64,000 nucleotides of DNA from Lachnospira pectinoschiza (GCF_900103815.1 NZ_FNHZ01000002.1:310001-374000); one strand, 5' to 3'; positions 42,770-53,849 are shown, numbered from the stretch's first letter. The notes: a model not told the origin generated them from the letters alone. Program-made: numbers and translations.

Positions 42770-45730
42770 GTGTTAGATATAAGTCATCTTAACTTAGGAA
42801 AAACAGAGAAAAACACTTTGAATCAAGAACATGATTCATCAAGAGAAACTAAATCTAATATAAAAACAAGAAAGAAAAAGCGATTTAGACTACTTGAAGA
42901 AAGCACAGGCCTTGTGCCTTCAGGAAATATAACTTACATTGTAGCTTTTGTATTGCCACTGATAATGTATATCGCTCTTTACTATATTAAAGAGATTTAT
43001 CCCTTTGGCAATAACGTCTACTTAAGATCAGATTGTTATCATCAATATGCCCCATTCTTCTCAGAATTATGGGAAAAGATTAAATCTGGTGACTCTTTGT
43101 GGTATTCCTGGGATATTGGTATGGGAACTAACTTCATATCCTTATTTGCTTACTATTTAGCAAGCCCAGTGAATTTTATTGTTGCATTTTTCCCACAAAA
43201 ATTCATACCAGTTGTAATGGACTACATTATTGCAACAAAGCTTTCAATAGCCAGCCTTGCAATTGTTTTCTACATTTCAAAGCACTTTAACACTAAGAAG
43301 TTAAGCATTGTACCTTTTGGTATTTTCTATGCTTTTAGTGGATTTTTAGCAGCTTATAGCTGGAATATTATGTGGCTTGATTGCATCATTTTATTCCCAC
43401 TAATCATTCTTGGTCTTGAAAGATTGGTAAATCAAAACAAGGGCATTTTTTACTGCATTATGCTTGGCCTTTGCATTTACACAAACTACTACATTTCCAT
43501 TATGGTTTGTATTAGCGTGGTTTTATACTTTATCGTACTCATTATTTGTTACGAGGGCGAGAAGTCTTTTTATGCATATTTTAAGAAAATGTATAGCTTT
43601 GCCTTCTATTCTCTCCTAGCCGGAGGACTAGCAGCAATTCTACTCCTTCCTGAGATTTATACATTTTCCTTATCCGCTTCAAGTAATTCGACCTTCCCAT
43701 CAACTTGGTCAAACTACTTTAGCATAATCAAGGAATTTACAAGACACTTAATTGATATTCCAGTGCACACAGCCCTAGAACATCATCCTAATATTTACTG
43801 CGGAGTGGCAATCCTTATTTTACTTCCACTCTACGTTATTTCAAAACAGGTTAAGCCTAAGGAAAAGATCACAAAGATGGCTCTATTACTCATCTTTTTA
43901 ATTTCCTTTAACCTAAATATTCCAAACTACATTTGGCATGGTTTCCACTATCCAAACAGTTTACCAGCACGTCAGTCCTTTATTTACATTTTCTTTGTAT
44001 TAATTATTTGCTTTGAGGCCTTTAAAAATATAAAGAACTTCACTAATAAAGAACTTGCCCTCGCTTTCTGGATAAGTATGGGCTTCCTAGTAATTGTTGA
44101 GCAGCTCTTTGTCTCCGATGAAACCTATGATTTTAAGACAGTTTATATAAGTGGCGCCTTTATTTTACTCTACGCCCTTTTAATCTATCTAAAGCGAAAC
44201 AAGAAGTTTAAAAGCCCGATTTTACTAATTGCCTGCTATTCCCTTTGTATCATTGAGGCAACTATAAACATGGATAATACAGGCCTTGGCACAACATCCC
44301 TTTCATCTTATCAGATTGATTTTGATGCTGTTGAAAATGTTACAGAAGAAGTTGCAAGTCAAGATGATACATTTTACAGAATGGACAAGGTGGTTGGTGC
44401 TAGAACTAAAAACGATGGCGCTTGGCATAATTACCATTCCATCTCAAACTTCTCTTCCACAAGTAATGCTGGAATGTCAAAGCTCTTTGGCTTCCTTGGA
44501 ATTGAAAGTTCCACAAACGCTTATGGTTACAACGGTTCAACACTAGTTACTAACTCACTTTTCTCAGTTAAGTACCTAATTAGCAATAAGATTCTAAACG
44601 AAGGACCTTTGATTAGCTATGTAACTGGCAACAACGGTGAGTTTATTTATAAGAATGAAAATGTACTTCCTGTAGGATACTTAATTCCATCCGACGCAGA
44701 GGATAACTGGAATCCTACTAAGTCAAACGATGGCATTATTAATACTAATAGCTTAGTTGAGAGCTTAACTGGAATTTCAAACGTATTTACTCTTACATAT
44801 GAATACGGCAATGATGATTGGGTTTATTTTAATCCTGTAAAGGACGGACACATTTACCTAATTACTAAGAATTCTGCTTGCTCATCAATACATGTAACTA
44901 TTAATGATACAACAACAAGAGATTTTACCAATATTAAGACAGGTACAATCCTTGATTTAGGCTACTACACAACTGAGGATGACATTGAGATTGAATCTGA
45001 TAGTTCTATGGGCCTTGTGGTTTATACTCTTGAAGAGAGCCGCTATGTATCAGCTATGGAGCAGCTAAATGAGTCAGGACTAAATGTTACAGACTATTCA
45101 AGCACAAGCATTGAAGGCACTATTGATGCTAGCGAAGATGGAAATATCCTCTTCTCAATTCCATACGATGATGGCTGGACAGTTTTCATCGATGGCAAGA
45201 AGGTAGAAACAAGCGCCTTTAAGGATGCCCTACTTATGGTAAGCGTATCTGAGGGCTCACATACAGTAAGCCTTAAGTACACACCAGTTAATTCAATCCT
45301 AGGAATTGTGGTAAGCATTATAAGTATTATCATTTTGATTGTTCTCTATATTATTTCAAAAAAGATTAGAAAAAAAGAGATCAAATTAGATAAGCTACCA
45401 GTATTCTTACAATCAATCATTCTAGGTGAAGATATTAAGAAAAAGCTTATTAAGGAAAAGCTTCGTGAAGAAATCATTATTGATAATGAGGACAACGACA
45501 GCATCATAATCGATGACATTCCAGAGGAAGAATTCTTTGAAGAATACTTCGAAGATGATCCAGATTCTGTAAAAGAGTTAGAGATTTTAGATGGTGTTAA
45601 AAATGAAAACAAAGCCGTTTCTTCAAACAAAGATAAAGAAGATAAAATTGAAGACAATGAAGAAGATAAGGTTGATAAAATTGTAAGTCCAGATGATTTA
45701 GATTCACTTGATGATTTTGATAACATTTAA
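42770..45730 (+). CDS. YfhO-family polytopic membrane protein
   Basis: The 986-residue protein has the YfhO layout: about 12-14 transmembrane helices, with the early outer loop signature SDCYHQYAPFFSELW and GMGTNFISLFAYYLASP. A large outer domain (about 500-850) follows, then a last helix (about 850-872). Members act in glycosylation of wall or lipoteichoic polymers. The C-terminal tail (about 885-986) is very acidic and probably disordered. The start is GTG with a GGGGG-type ribosome site; no downstream ATG precedes the first helix. The stop codon lies inside a short repeat. Confidence 0.92.
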   Translation: MLDISHLNLGKTEKNTLNQEHDSSRETKSNIKTRKKKRFRLLEESTGLVPSGNITYIVAFVLPLIMYIALYYIKEIYPFGNNVYLRSDCYHQYAPFFSELWEKIKSGDSLWYSWDIGMGTNFISLFAYYLASPVNFIVAFFPQKFIPVVMDYIIATKLSIASLAIVFYISKHFNTKKLSIVPFGIFYAFSGFLAAYSWNIMWLDCIILFPLIILGLERLVNQNKGIFYCIMLGLCIYTNYYISIMVCISVVLYFIVLIICYEGEKSFYAYFKKMYSFAFYSLLAGGLAAILLLPEIYTFSLSASSNSTFPSTWSNYFSIIKEFTRHLIDIPVHTALEHHPNIYCGVAILILLPLYVISKQVKPKEKITKMALLLIFLISFNLNIPNYIWHGFHYPNSLPARQSFIYIFFVLIICFEAFKNIKNFTNKELALAFWISMGFLVIVEQLFVSDETYDFKTVYISGAFILLYALLIYLKRNKKFKSPILLIACYSLCIIEATINMDNTGLGTTSLSSYQIDFDAVENVTEEVASQDDTFYRMDKVVGARTKNDGAWHNYHSISNFSSTSNAGMSKLFGFLGIESSTNAYGYNGSTLVTNSLFSVKYLISNKILNEGPLISYVTGNNGEFIYKNENVLPVGYLIPSDAEDNWNPTKSNDGIINTNSLVESLTGISNVFTLTYEYGNDDWVYFNPVKDGHIYLITKNSACSSIHVTINDTTTRDFTNIKTGTILDLGYYTTEDDIEIESDSSMGLVVYTLEESRYVSAMEQLNESGLNVTDYSSTSIEGTIDASEDGNILFSIPYDDGWTVFIDGKKVETSAFKDALLMVSVSEGSHTVSLKYTPVNSILGIVVSIISIIILIVLYIISKKIRKKEIKLDKLPVFLQSIILGEDIKKKLIKEKLREEIIIDNEDNDSIIIDDIPEEEFFEEYFEDDPDSVKELEILDGVKNENKAVSSNKDKEDKIEDNEEDKVDKIVSPDDLDSLDDFDNI

Positions 45731-45870
45731 CTCAGTCGGGGCACAAGCTCCGACTGAGTTAAACGCTCCGCGAGGATGCGCACGGATTCGGACAGGAATT
45801 TGTCTGCTAAAGCAGACCCGAATCCGGCGCGCAAGACTCGCGAGCGAGTCTTGACTCTTAGTCGGTAAAT
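45726..45870 (+). other. Hairpin-rich element after the YfhO gene
   Basis: Four hairpins follow the stop codon. The first is 10 bp at about 45729-45759. The second pairs GGATTCGG with CCGAATCC and contains a smaller GTCTGC/GCAGAC stem. The third is a perfect 9-bp stem CAAGACTCG with CGAGTCTTG. The ACTC and GTCGG ends recur at the right edge. It is much more GC-rich than its surroundings, and none has a T run. Confidence 0.6.
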
Positions 45871-45885
45871 TAAATACAAAAGCTA

Positions 45886-45915
45886 AAGGGATGCCCTAGG
45901 GCATCCCTTATTTTT
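45886..45915 (+). terminator. Terminator of the YfhO gene
   Basis: A perfect 24-base palindrome (AAGGGATGCCCT and its complement) is followed by a T-rich tract. It may also serve the convergent EAL gene. Confidence 0.85.
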
Positions 45916-45941
45916 ATTCTAGTGATTAAACTTCATTCTTC

Positions 45942-47900
45942 TTATAATTTCTCCTGCTTCTCTGCCCTAAAGTTTTCTAGGAAATCTAGTAAATCTCCCT
46001 TCTTTATAGGCCTTGAAAAAAAGAAGCCCTGAATCTCATCACAACCATAGTCAATAAAAGACTCTAGCTGATCTTTATTCTCCACACCCTCAACTAAAAT
46101 TCTTAAATCTAGTTCCTTAAACATAGAGATTACATTTTTAATTATGGTTAGCATAACCTCATTCTTATACTCATCTACAAAGAGCTTATCAAGCTTAACA
46201 ATAGTTATTGGCAGGGTTCCAAGTCTTCTAAGATTAGAATAACCCGTTCCAAAGTCATCTAGAGAAAACTTAATACCATAATCGTTTAGCTTAATAAGAT
46301 TATTCATAACCACAGCCTGAGAATAACCAGCAATGCTTTCTGTAATTTCAAAGTTTACTTTATCTGGAGATATCTCCATACACTTCATTTTATTTATGAT
46401 ATTATCCGCCAAATTCACCTGAAGACATTGCTGGATTGATAGATTAATTTCCACAAATTCAAGTCCACTTTTTACAAAATCTTCACTAGCAATAAATTTA
46501 AAAGTCTCATCTAAAACATAGTCGCCAATTCTTAGAATCGCCCCACTCTTCTCCGCCGCTCTAATAAATACCTTTGGAGATACAAAGCCATGTTCCTTGT
46601 CATATAGTCTTAGCAAAGCCTCGGCACTTTTAAATTTCTTTTCCTTAACAGAATAAATTGGCTGATAATAAACCATGAAATTATCCGTTAAATAAGCCTT
46701 TTCAATGATCTTATCAATGTTTGTATTTATACATACTTCCTTATCATTAATAATATCCTTAGCCTCGTAAATATTTCCCATGAGCTTACTATTATTGTAA
46801 AAGCTATTGGAAAATGTAATCAAATCCTCCACGCTAGCAATATCCTCTGGGAATACAAGACTGCAAAGGTAAGCGTTTATATTTACATTAATATGATTAA
46901 AACTAATAGGCTTTGATAGTTCATTATCAATTAGTTCGGCTAAGGCCTTAACCCTGCTTCCATCAATACGATTAACAATAATTGCAAACTTGCCATCGTT
47001 TAAATAATAAAGAATATATCTACCCTTAATTAGATTAGTCGAATTCTGAATCATACCTGCAGTTCTTCTAATTAAGGAATTGTAGTGCTCATAGGATAAA
47101 AGTCCCCTAAGCATTGACGAATTCTTTAATTTAACCAGAAGTATCATTCGATTAGACTTAGTCTTTTCGTATCTTTTCGTATCAGATATAAAGGAATTCA
47201 TATTGTGAAAACCTGTAACTCCATCAATTAAAACCTCCGGTCTTTGAACCGTCTGGCTTACCAACAGATTAACTAAAGATAGGGCAAAGGGCTCCACAAC
47301 TAAATGCGGGAAGAACCATTGAATTCCAATTGCAAGCACACTAATAGGATACATCAAAACAATACTATTAAAGTGTGATTGTGCATACCAATCTCTGTGT
47401 TGAATTACAAAGAAAAAGGAATATAAGAAATTCAGACTACCAATCAAATACATTAGAAGTATATAATTTCCTCTAATATAATGTCCCATTTCATCAATTC
47501 TAAAAATCATGCCATTATAATGATTTACAATCAATAAAATAATGATAGCTAGAATTGAAAAAATATGAAAAAGCCAGAAGCCATGCCTCTTAAACATAAT
47601 TTGCCACAAGTCTATAATGCTAATATTGTACAAAGTATATATGAAAATATTAGACAAATGAAATAGGAAATAAAGGGAATTAGGTATAAAGGCAGTCCTA
47701 ATTTCAAACAAACTATTATGCATGCTCGTATCAATAGTTATAGCCCATATATCAAAAATGCAAGTTATAATTCCCCATATAGCATTAAATATAAAAAACT
47801 TATTCGATGCTCCCCTAGTCATCTTTCTATAAAAGAAAGAAAACACAATGATGGCATTTACTAAAAGCGCTGCAACATCAAAATATATAATTCTTGTCAT
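45942..47900 (-). CDS. Membrane cyclic-di-GMP phosphodiesterase (degenerate GGDEF plus EAL)
   Basis: The 652-residue protein has about seven N-terminal transmembrane helices (1-215), a GGDEF-like domain whose signature reads YLNDGKF (299-305) and so cannot make cyclic-di-GMP, and an EAL domain (about 395-645). The EAL catalytic set looks intact: AEALLRL (Glu427), NLSIQQ (Asn486), Glu518 or Glu521, DDFGTGYS (Asp548, Asp549), Lys569, Glu604 and Gln624. I infer a phosphodiesterase controlled by a membrane signal. It could affect motility together with the chemoreceptor elsewhere in the window. Confidence 0.92.
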   Translation of the reverse strand: MTRIIYFDVAALLVNAIIVFSFFYRKMTRGASNKFFIFNAIWGIITCIFDIWAITIDTSMHNSLFEIRTAFIPNSLYFLFHLSNIFIYTLYNISIIDLWQIMFKRHGFWLFHIFSILAIIILLIVNHYNGMIFRIDEMGHYIRGNYILLMYLIGSLNFLYSFFFVIQHRDWYAQSHFNSIVLMYPISVLAIGIQWFFPHLVVEPFALSLVNLLVSQTVQRPEVLIDGVTGFHNMNSFISDTKRYEKTKSNRMILLVKLKNSSMLRGLLSYEHYNSLIRRTAGMIQNSTNLIKGRYILYYLNDGKFAIIVNRIDGSRVKALAELIDNELSKPISFNHINVNINAYLCSLVFPEDIASVEDLITFSNSFYNNSKLMGNIYEAKDIINDKEVCINTNIDKIIEKAYLTDNFMVYYQPIYSVKEKKFKSAEALLRLYDKEHGFVSPKVFIRAAEKSGAILRIGDYVLDETFKFIASEDFVKSGLEFVEINLSIQQCLQVNLADNIINKMKCMEISPDKVNFEITESIAGYSQAVVMNNLIKLNDYGIKFSLDDFGTGYSNLRRLGTLPITIVKLDKLFVDEYKNEVMLTIIKNVISMFKELDLRILVEGVENKDQLESFIDYGCDEIQGFFFSRPIKKGDLLDFLENFRAEKQEKL

Positions 47901-48015
47901 ATAAGAAATCTCCTTATAGATTCAGCTTAAAAACTATTTTTATTATATCATTTAACATATATTTCTACAATTAATATAAAGCCTTATTCTTAGGGAAAAA
48001 TGCATCAAGGCAAAT

Positions 48016-48050
48016 AAAAACCAGAAACTAGCCTAGGCTAATTTCTGGTT
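48016..48050 (-). terminator. Terminator of argH
   Basis: The arms AACCAGAAA and TTTCTGGTT, with further pairing around a CCTAGG centre, are followed on the minus strand by TTTTTATTT. Confidence 0.85.
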
Positions 48051-48058
48051 TAAATTTT

Positions 48059-48084
48059 AATCTTTAATTTTAATCTTTAATTTT
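48059..48084 (-). repeat. Tandem 13-bp repeat at the argH stop
   Basis: AATCTTTAATTTT (plus strand) occurs twice head to tail at 48059-48071 and 48072-48084; the second copy reaches into the stop codon. Confidence 0.75.
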
Positions 48085-49459
48085 AGTTATTAGCTAAATA
48101 TTCCTCATTTAACTTAATAACCTTATTCATTACCTCAGGTCCTGGTGCTCCAAGAGTAAGTCTCTTATTAACACAAGTCTCTAAGCTAATTGCCTCATAG
48201 ATGTCCTCATCAAATACAGGACTAATCTTCTTATATTCTTCAAGAGAAAGGTCATCAAGTGCGATTCCCTTATCGAGGCAAAGAAGAACTAACTGGCCAA
48301 CAATACCATGAGCTTCTCTAAATGGTACGCCCTTCTTTACTAAGTAATCAGCGGCATCTGTAGCATTTGTAAAGCCATGCTTAGCAGAATCAGCCATTCT
48401 CTTATCATTAAACTTCATTGTATCAATCATACCCTTAAAGAGGCTGACACAGCCCTTTACAGTGTCGATTGCATCAAAAGTTAATTCCTTATCTTCCTGC
48501 ATATCCTTATTGTAAGCAAGAGGAATTCCCTTCATTGTTGTAAGAAGTCCCATAAGTGCTGCATAAACTCTACCTGTCTTACCTCTTACAAGCTCTGCAA
48601 TATCTGGATTCTTCTTCTGTGGCATAATTGAGCTTCCTGTTGAAAATGCATCATCAAGCTCAATAAACTTATACTCGTTAGAATTCCAAATAATGATTTC
48701 TTCAGAGAATCTGCTTAAATGCATCATAATAGTTGAAAGTGCTGATAAGAATTCAATTAAGTAATCTCTATCAGAAACTGAATCCATACTATTAAGTGTA
48801 GGTCCATTAAATTCTAGTAACTTAGCAGTTAACTCTCTATCTAGAGGATAAGTTGTACCAGCTAGGGCCCCTGCGCCAAGTGGACAGTAATTCATTCTCT
48901 CATAGATATCTGAAAGTCTAGATCTATCTCTTTTAAACATCTCAAAGTATGCGCCAAAGTGATGTGCTACAGTTACAGGCTGAGCTTTTTGTAAATGAGT
49001 GAAGCCTGGCATAAATGTTGTAACATTTTCCTTCATAATACGAAGAATAACCTGCATTAATTCCTTAACTTCTTCATCTACAGCTAAAATCTCATCCCTT
49101 GTATAAAGTCTCATATCAAGTGCAACCTGATCATTTCTACTTCTACCAGTGTGAAGCTTCTTACCAGCATCACCAATTCTTTCAATAAGGTTTGCCTCCA
49201 TAAATGTATGAATGTCCTCATATTCATCATCTATAACAAGCTTTCCTGCTTCGATGTCAGCTAAAATTGCCTTTAAGCCATTAACAATTTTCTCGCCTTC
49301 TTCTTCGCTAATAATCCCTGATTTAGCAAGCATAGTAGCATGTGCAATACTACCTCTGACATCCTGTTTATAAAATTTCTGGTCAAAGGAGATTGATGCA
49401 TTGAAGTTATTAACTAACTCATTAGTCTCCTTTGTAAAACGACCGCCCCAAAGTTTCAT
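48083..49459 (-). CDS. argH: Argininosuccinate lyase
   Basis: The 458-residue enzyme splits argininosuccinate into arginine and fumarate, the last step of arginine synthesis. Motifs are MKLWGGRF at the start, [17 protein letters not shown]-like [11 protein letters not shown], and the fumarase-family signature [12 protein letters not shown] containing the catalytic Ser. I choose the ATG at 49459, 8 bases after GGAGG; an upstream ATG is too close to the ribosome site. argG is not adjacent in this window. Confidence 0.98.
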   Translation of the reverse strand: MKLWGGRFTKETNELVNNFNASISFDQKFYKQDVRGSIAHATMLAKSGIISEEEGEKIVNGLKAILADIEAGKLVIDDEYEDIHTFMEANLIERIGDAGKKLHTGRSRNDQVALDMRLYTRDEILAVDEEVKELMQVILRIMKENVTTFMPGFTHLQKAQPVTVAHHFGAYFEMFKRDRSRLSDIYERMNYCPLGAGALAGTTYPLDRELTAKLLEFNGPTLNSMDSVSDRDYLIEFLSALSTIMMHLSRFSEEIIIWNSNEYKFIELDDAFSTGSSIMPQKKNPDIAELVRGKTGRVYAALMGLLTTMKGIPLAYNKDMQEDKELTFDAIDTVKGCVSLFKGMIDTMKFNDKRMADSAKHGFTNATDAADYLVKKGVPFREAHGIVGQLVLLCLDKGIALDDLSLEEYKKISPVFDEDIYEAISLETCVNKRLTLGAPGPEVMNKVIKLNEEYLANN

Positions 49460-49562
49460 TTTCATTTCCTCCTAATGTTTTAACGATTTAACTCATTAAA
49501 ATGTAATCACTACTAATTTAGCAAATGTTTACTAGGATGTAAACCTCCTTTTAGGATTTAAG

Positions 49563-51869
49563 CTATTTAATTTTACTTCCCTTAGAATCTCTATGAGCTA
49601 ACTTTAAGTTAGTAAGGTTAAGTTCCTTCTTCTTATACTCAACCGTTACCTCATCTCCATCAGTAACTAAGAAGACCTCATCAATATGATCATCCTTAGC
49701 TAACTTCATAGCACGAACACCAAGAGCATTCTTCTTCTTTTGAGGAATGTCAGTTAGAGGGAATTTTAAAATGTTACCATTAGCACTAGCAAGGCAAACG
49801 TTCTGGTTACTTTCCACAACCTCTTCCTCTACAATGCCACCCTCAAGGGTAAACTTAGAATAAATAGCAATCTTAGCATCTGTTGTATAAACGCCTACTA
49901 AGCTATCATCCTCACCAAGCTTTGTAGCCGAAACAGTTCTTTTATTAACTTCAAACTCAGAAGCATCCACAAGCTTTGCCATACCATTCTTTGTAACAAA
50001 AAGGAGCTTCTTATTCTTGATTGTTGCCTCAGAACCGAGGAAGCAGATATTCTCACCGCTACTATCGTAATTACCAACATTATCAATAGGAGTACCCTTG
50101 TCTCTAAATCTAGTATATGGTAAGTCCTTTACCTTAACCTGATGCATATTACCTGTGTCTGTGAAAATGAGAATCTTACCGGTATTCATACATGTAAAGA
50201 CATACTTATTCTCTGCATGTACTGCTTCCTTATTTCTCTCATAGGCAGAAATATCAATAGTCTTAGCATAGCCAAATCTATCCATAATAAAGACTACTTC
50301 CTTCTCTTCCATCTTCTTTTCTTCATAAACAGCTTCCTTAGCATCAAGAATCTGAGTTCTTCTAGCTCTAGCATAGTCCTTCTTAATTCTTAAAAGTTCA
50401 GCCTTAATTACCTTTGCCATTTCTTTTCTAGATGAAAGGATCTTCTCATATTTTTCAATCTTCTTTAAGCATTCTTCAAATTCCTTCTGAAGCTGTAAAA
50501 TTTCAAGACCAATTAATCTGTATAGACGCATCTGTAAAATCTCTGTAGCCTGACGCTCTGTAAAATCAAGCTTAGCTGCACTTGCCTTAGATTTTTCAGA
50601 CTTAAAATTAATACCTTCAACATTACCATTAACTAAGCAATCCTTAGCCTGAGCTAAATTCTTACTTCCTCTAAGGATTTCAATAATTAAATCAATAATA
50701 TCGCAGGCACGAATAAGACCTTCTTTAATCTCTTTATTGTCTCTTTCCTTTTTAAGGAGAGTTGTATATTTTCTTGTGGCAAGATCAAACTGGAAGTCTA
50801 CATGATGCTTAATAACCTGCTTAAGACCAAGTGTTTCTGGTCTTCCATTAACAATAGCAAGCATGTTAACACCAAAAGTATCTTCAAGCTTTGTCTTCTT
50901 ATAAAGCATGTTCTCTAAGTTCTTGTAATCAGCGTTCTTTTTAAGTTCAAGAACAATTCTAATACCTTCCTTAGAAGATTCATTTGAAACATCCACAATA
51001 TCACTTGTCTTCTTAGTTTCAATTAAATCAAGAACATCTGAGATAAACTTAGAAATATTAGCACCAATCATTGTGTATGGAATCTCTGTAATAACTAACT
51101 TATCTCTTTCACTTCTCTTTGTAGCTGGCTCGTAAACCACCTTACCACGAAGCTTTACCTTACCCTGCCCTGTTTCATAGATGTCCTCTAAGTCAGACTT
51201 ATTAATTACAATACCGCCTGTAGGGAAATCTGGTCCTGGCATAATTTCAAGTAATTCCTTAGTTGTAATTTCAGTGTTATCCATATAGGCACAAACTGCA
51301 TCACAAACCTCAGCTAGATTGTGAGGTGGAATATTAGTTGTCATACCAACGGCAATACCATCAGCACCATTAATAAGTAAATTAGGTACTCTTACTGGTA
51401 AAACCTCTGGTTCTTTTTCTGTTTCATCGAAGTTTGGTAGGAAATCTACTACATTTTTATCAAGATCAGTTAAGTAAACATCCTCTGTAAACTTCTGGAG
51501 TCTAGCCTCAGTGTATCGCATAGCAGCAGCTCCATCACCTTCAATAGAACCAAAGTTACCATGACCATCTACTAAAGCCATTCCCTTCTTAAAATCCTGT
51601 GATAAAACTACTAATGTCTCATAAATTGAGCTATCACCATGTGGATGATATTTACCCATGGTATCACCAACAATTCTTGCTGACTTTCTATGGGGTTTAT
51701 CATGTCCTAAATTTAATTGGTCCATAGCGTATAAAACTCTTCTTTGAACAGGCTTTAAACCATCTCTTGCATCAGGTAAAGCTCTTGCTGTAATTACACT
51801 CATGGAATAATCTATATAAGACTTCTGCATTATTTCAGAATACTCAGTCTTTACTATCTGTTCAGCCAT
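49563..51869 (-). CDS. parC: Type II topoisomerase subunit A, probably topoisomerase IV
   Basis: The 768-residue DNA-cleaving subunit has the quinolone-region motif [13 protein letters not shown] (72-84) and the catalytic Tyr119 (AMRYTEARL). The C-terminal beta-pinwheel lacks the GyrA box (QRRGGKG-like) needed for DNA wrapping. That, and its length, point to a decatenating topoisomerase IV-like enzyme instead of gyrase. It starts 45 bases after the B subunit gene. A gyrA copy would be expected near dnaA elsewhere. Confidence 0.9.
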   Translation of the reverse strand: MAEQIVKTEYSEIMQKSYIDYSMSVITARALPDARDGLKPVQRRVLYAMDQLNLGHDKPHRKSARIVGDTMGKYHPHGDSSIYETLVVLSQDFKKGMALVDGHGNFGSIEGDGAAAMRYTEARLQKFTEDVYLTDLDKNVVDFLPNFDETEKEPEVLPVRVPNLLINGADGIAVGMTTNIPPHNLAEVCDAVCAYMDNTEITTKELLEIMPGPDFPTGGIVINKSDLEDIYETGQGKVKLRGKVVYEPATKRSERDKLVITEIPYTMIGANISKFISDVLDLIETKKTSDIVDVSNESSKEGIRIVLELKKNADYKNLENMLYKKTKLEDTFGVNMLAIVNGRPETLGLKQVIKHHVDFQFDLATRKYTTLLKKERDNKEIKEGLIRACDIIDLIIEILRGSKNLAQAKDCLVNGNVEGINFKSEKSKASAAKLDFTERQATEILQMRLYRLIGLEILQLQKEFEECLKKIEKYEKILSSRKEMAKVIKAELLRIKKDYARARRTQILDAKEAVYEEKKMEEKEVVFIMDRFGYAKTIDISAYERNKEAVHAENKYVFTCMNTGKILIFTDTGNMHQVKVKDLPYTRFRDKGTPIDNVGNYDSSGENICFLGSEATIKNKKLLFVTKNGMAKLVDASEFEVNKRTVSATKLGEDDSLVGVYTTDAKIAIYSKFTLEGGIVEEEVVESNQNVCLASANGNILKFPLTDIPQKKKNALGVRAMKLAKDDHIDEVFLVTDGDEVTVEYKKKELNLTNLKLAHRDSKGSKIK

Positions 51870-51914
51870 ACTTCCTCCAAAAAATTATTATTAGTAAATC
51901 ATATATTCGTAAAT

Positions 51915-53849
51915 TTAAGCATCAATCTCAGCTTCATTGGCATGAGCATAGATAAATGCACGTCTAGGTGGAACCTCACTACCCATAAGCATTGAAGTTA
52001 CTTCTGTTGCCATTCTTGCATCTTCAATTTCCACCTGCTTTAAAATTCTAGTTTCAGGATTAAGAGTTGTCTCCCAAAGCTGCTCAGGATCCATTTCACC
52101 AAGTCCCTTATATCTTTGAAGAGTAAAGCTACCTTCTTCATGATTCTTTCTATAATTTTCAAGAGCCTTGTCATCATAAAGATACATACCTTCATCCCCA
52201 GACTTCTTCTTAGTCTTCTTTGGCACTACCTTATAAAGAGGTGGTGTTGCAATATAGACATGACCCTGATTAATAAGCTCAGGCATGAATCTATAGAAGA
52301 ATGTAAGTAAAAGTGTATCAATATGAGCACCATCCACATCGGCATCAGTCATAATAATAATCTTGTCATAACGAAGCTTTGAAATATCAAAGTCATTACC
52401 GTAACCCTCTAAGAAGCCACAATTAAAGGAATTAATCATAGTCTTAATTTCTGCATTAGCTAAAACCTTATCGATTGTTGCCTTTTCAACATTTAAGATT
52501 TTACCTCTAATTGGAAGGATTGCCTGAGTTCTTCTGTTTCTAGCAGACTTTGCAGAACCGCCGGCAGAATCACCCTCTACAATAAATACTTCGCACTCTT
52601 CAGGATTTCTACTTTCACAGTTAGCAAGCTTACCGTTGCTATCAATTGAGAATTTCTGCTTTGTAAGAAGATTTGTCTTAGCCTTTTCCTCAGCCTTACG
52701 AATCTTAGCTGACTTTTCAGCACAAGCAATAACAGCCTTTAGAGCATCTAAATTCTTATCAAAATATAACTGAACCTCGTCGTTAGTTATAGCTGATACA
52801 ACTGTTGAAGCATCAGGATTATCAAGCTTAGTCTTTGTCTGACCTTCAAATCTTGGTGCTGGATGCTTAATAGCAACAATAGCTGTCATACCATTTCTAA
52901 CATCAAGACCAGTAAAGTTATTATCCTTATCCTTAAGAATTCCTAACTCTCTAGCATACTGATTAATAATCATTGTAAACTTAGTCTTAAAACCTGTAAT
53001 ATGGGTACCACCCTCTTGAGTGTAAATGTTATTACAAAAACCAAGTATATTTTCCTCGAATTCATTTACATACTGGAAAGCGACTTCCACTTCAATGTCA
53101 TCCTGCTTATTCTTAAAATAAACAATATCACAAACAGTTTCCTTACCTACATTTAAGTCCTTAACATAGGCTAAAATACCATCTTCTTCATGGAAAGTTT
53201 CCTCTTCAGGTGCTTCCCCTCTAAGGTCCTTAAAATTAATTGTAAGTCCTGGATTTAAATATGCGATTTCATGTAATCTTGACTTGATTGAATCTGCCTT
53301 AAATCTAGTCTTTTCAAAGATTTCACCATCAGGAAGGAAAGTAACTGTTGTACCTGTATCATGCTTTCTGCAAGTACCAATCTCCTTAAGAGGAGCTACT
53401 GCCTTACCTCTTTCATATCTTTGCTTATAAACTTTACCTTCAAGTCTGATTTCAACCTCTAACCAAACTGAAAGAGCATTAACAACAGATGCACCTACAC
53501 CATGTAAACCACCAGAAATTTTGTAACCGCCATCGCCAAACTTACCGCCGGCATGAAGTACAGTAAATACAACCTCAACTGCTGGAATACCAGCCTTAGG
53601 ATGAATTCCTATTGGAATACCTCTACCATTATCCTTAATAGTAGCTGTACCATCTGCATTAAGACTTACGTCTATTTCACTACAAAAGCCCGCTAAATGC
53701 TCATCTACAGAATTATCTACGATTTCATATATAAGATGATTAAGACCCTTAGTGCCTACTGAACCAATATACATACCAGGTCTTTTTCTAACCGCTTCTA
53801 GTCCTTCCAAAATGGAAATACTATTAGCATCATATTTCTTAGTTGCCAT
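51915..53849 (-). CDS. parE: Type II topoisomerase subunit B, partner of the A subunit
   Basis: The 644-residue ATPase subunit has the GHKL motifs EIVDNSVDEH, DNGRGIPIG and GGLHGVGASVVNALS, and the TOPRIM motifs VEGDSAGGSAK and MTDADVDGAHI. It ends without the usual GyrB C-terminus, matching an assignment as ParE-like. It is co-transcribed with the A subunit gene after 45 bases. Assignment as ParE rather than a second GyrB rests mainly on the partner. Confidence 0.88.
   Translation of the reverse strand: MATKKYDANSISILEGLEAVRKRPGMYIGSVGTKGLNHLIYEIVDNSVDEHLAGFCSEIDVSLNADGTATIKDNGRGIPIGIHPKAGIPAVEVVFTVLHAGGKFGDGGYKISGGLHGVGASVVNALSVWLEVEIRLEGKVYKQRYERGKAVAPLKEIGTCRKHDTGTTVTFLPDGEIFEKTRFKADSIKSRLHEIAYLNPGLTINFKDLRGEAPEEETFHEEDGILAYVKDLNVGKETVCDIVYFKNKQDDIEVEVAFQYVNEFEENILGFCNNIYTQEGGTHITGFKTKFTMIINQYARELGILKDKDNNFTGLDVRNGMTAIVAIKHPAPRFEGQTKTKLDNPDASTVVSAITNDEVQLYFDKNLDALKAVIACAEKSAKIRKAEEKAKTNLLTKQKFSIDSNGKLANCESRNPEECEVFIVEGDSAGGSAKSARNRRTQAILPIRGKILNVEKATIDKVLANAEIKTMINSFNCGFLEGYGNDFDISKLRYDKIIIMTDADVDGAHIDTLLLTFFYRFMPELINQGHVYIATPPLYKVVPKKTKKKSGDEGMYLYDDKALENYRKNHEEGSFTLQRYKGLGEMDPEQLWETTLNPETRILKQVEIEDARMATEVTSMLMGSEVPPRRAFIYAHANEAEIDA

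Noticed and set aside
45346..45726. 126-codon Ser-rich frame on the minus strand
   Set aside because: It mirrors the acidic tail of the YfhO gene in antisense.
49563..53849. Assignment of the topoisomerase pair as gyrA/gyrB
   Set aside because: The A subunit has no GyrA box in its C-terminal domain, so topoisomerase IV is preferred; the B subunit alone does not decide it.
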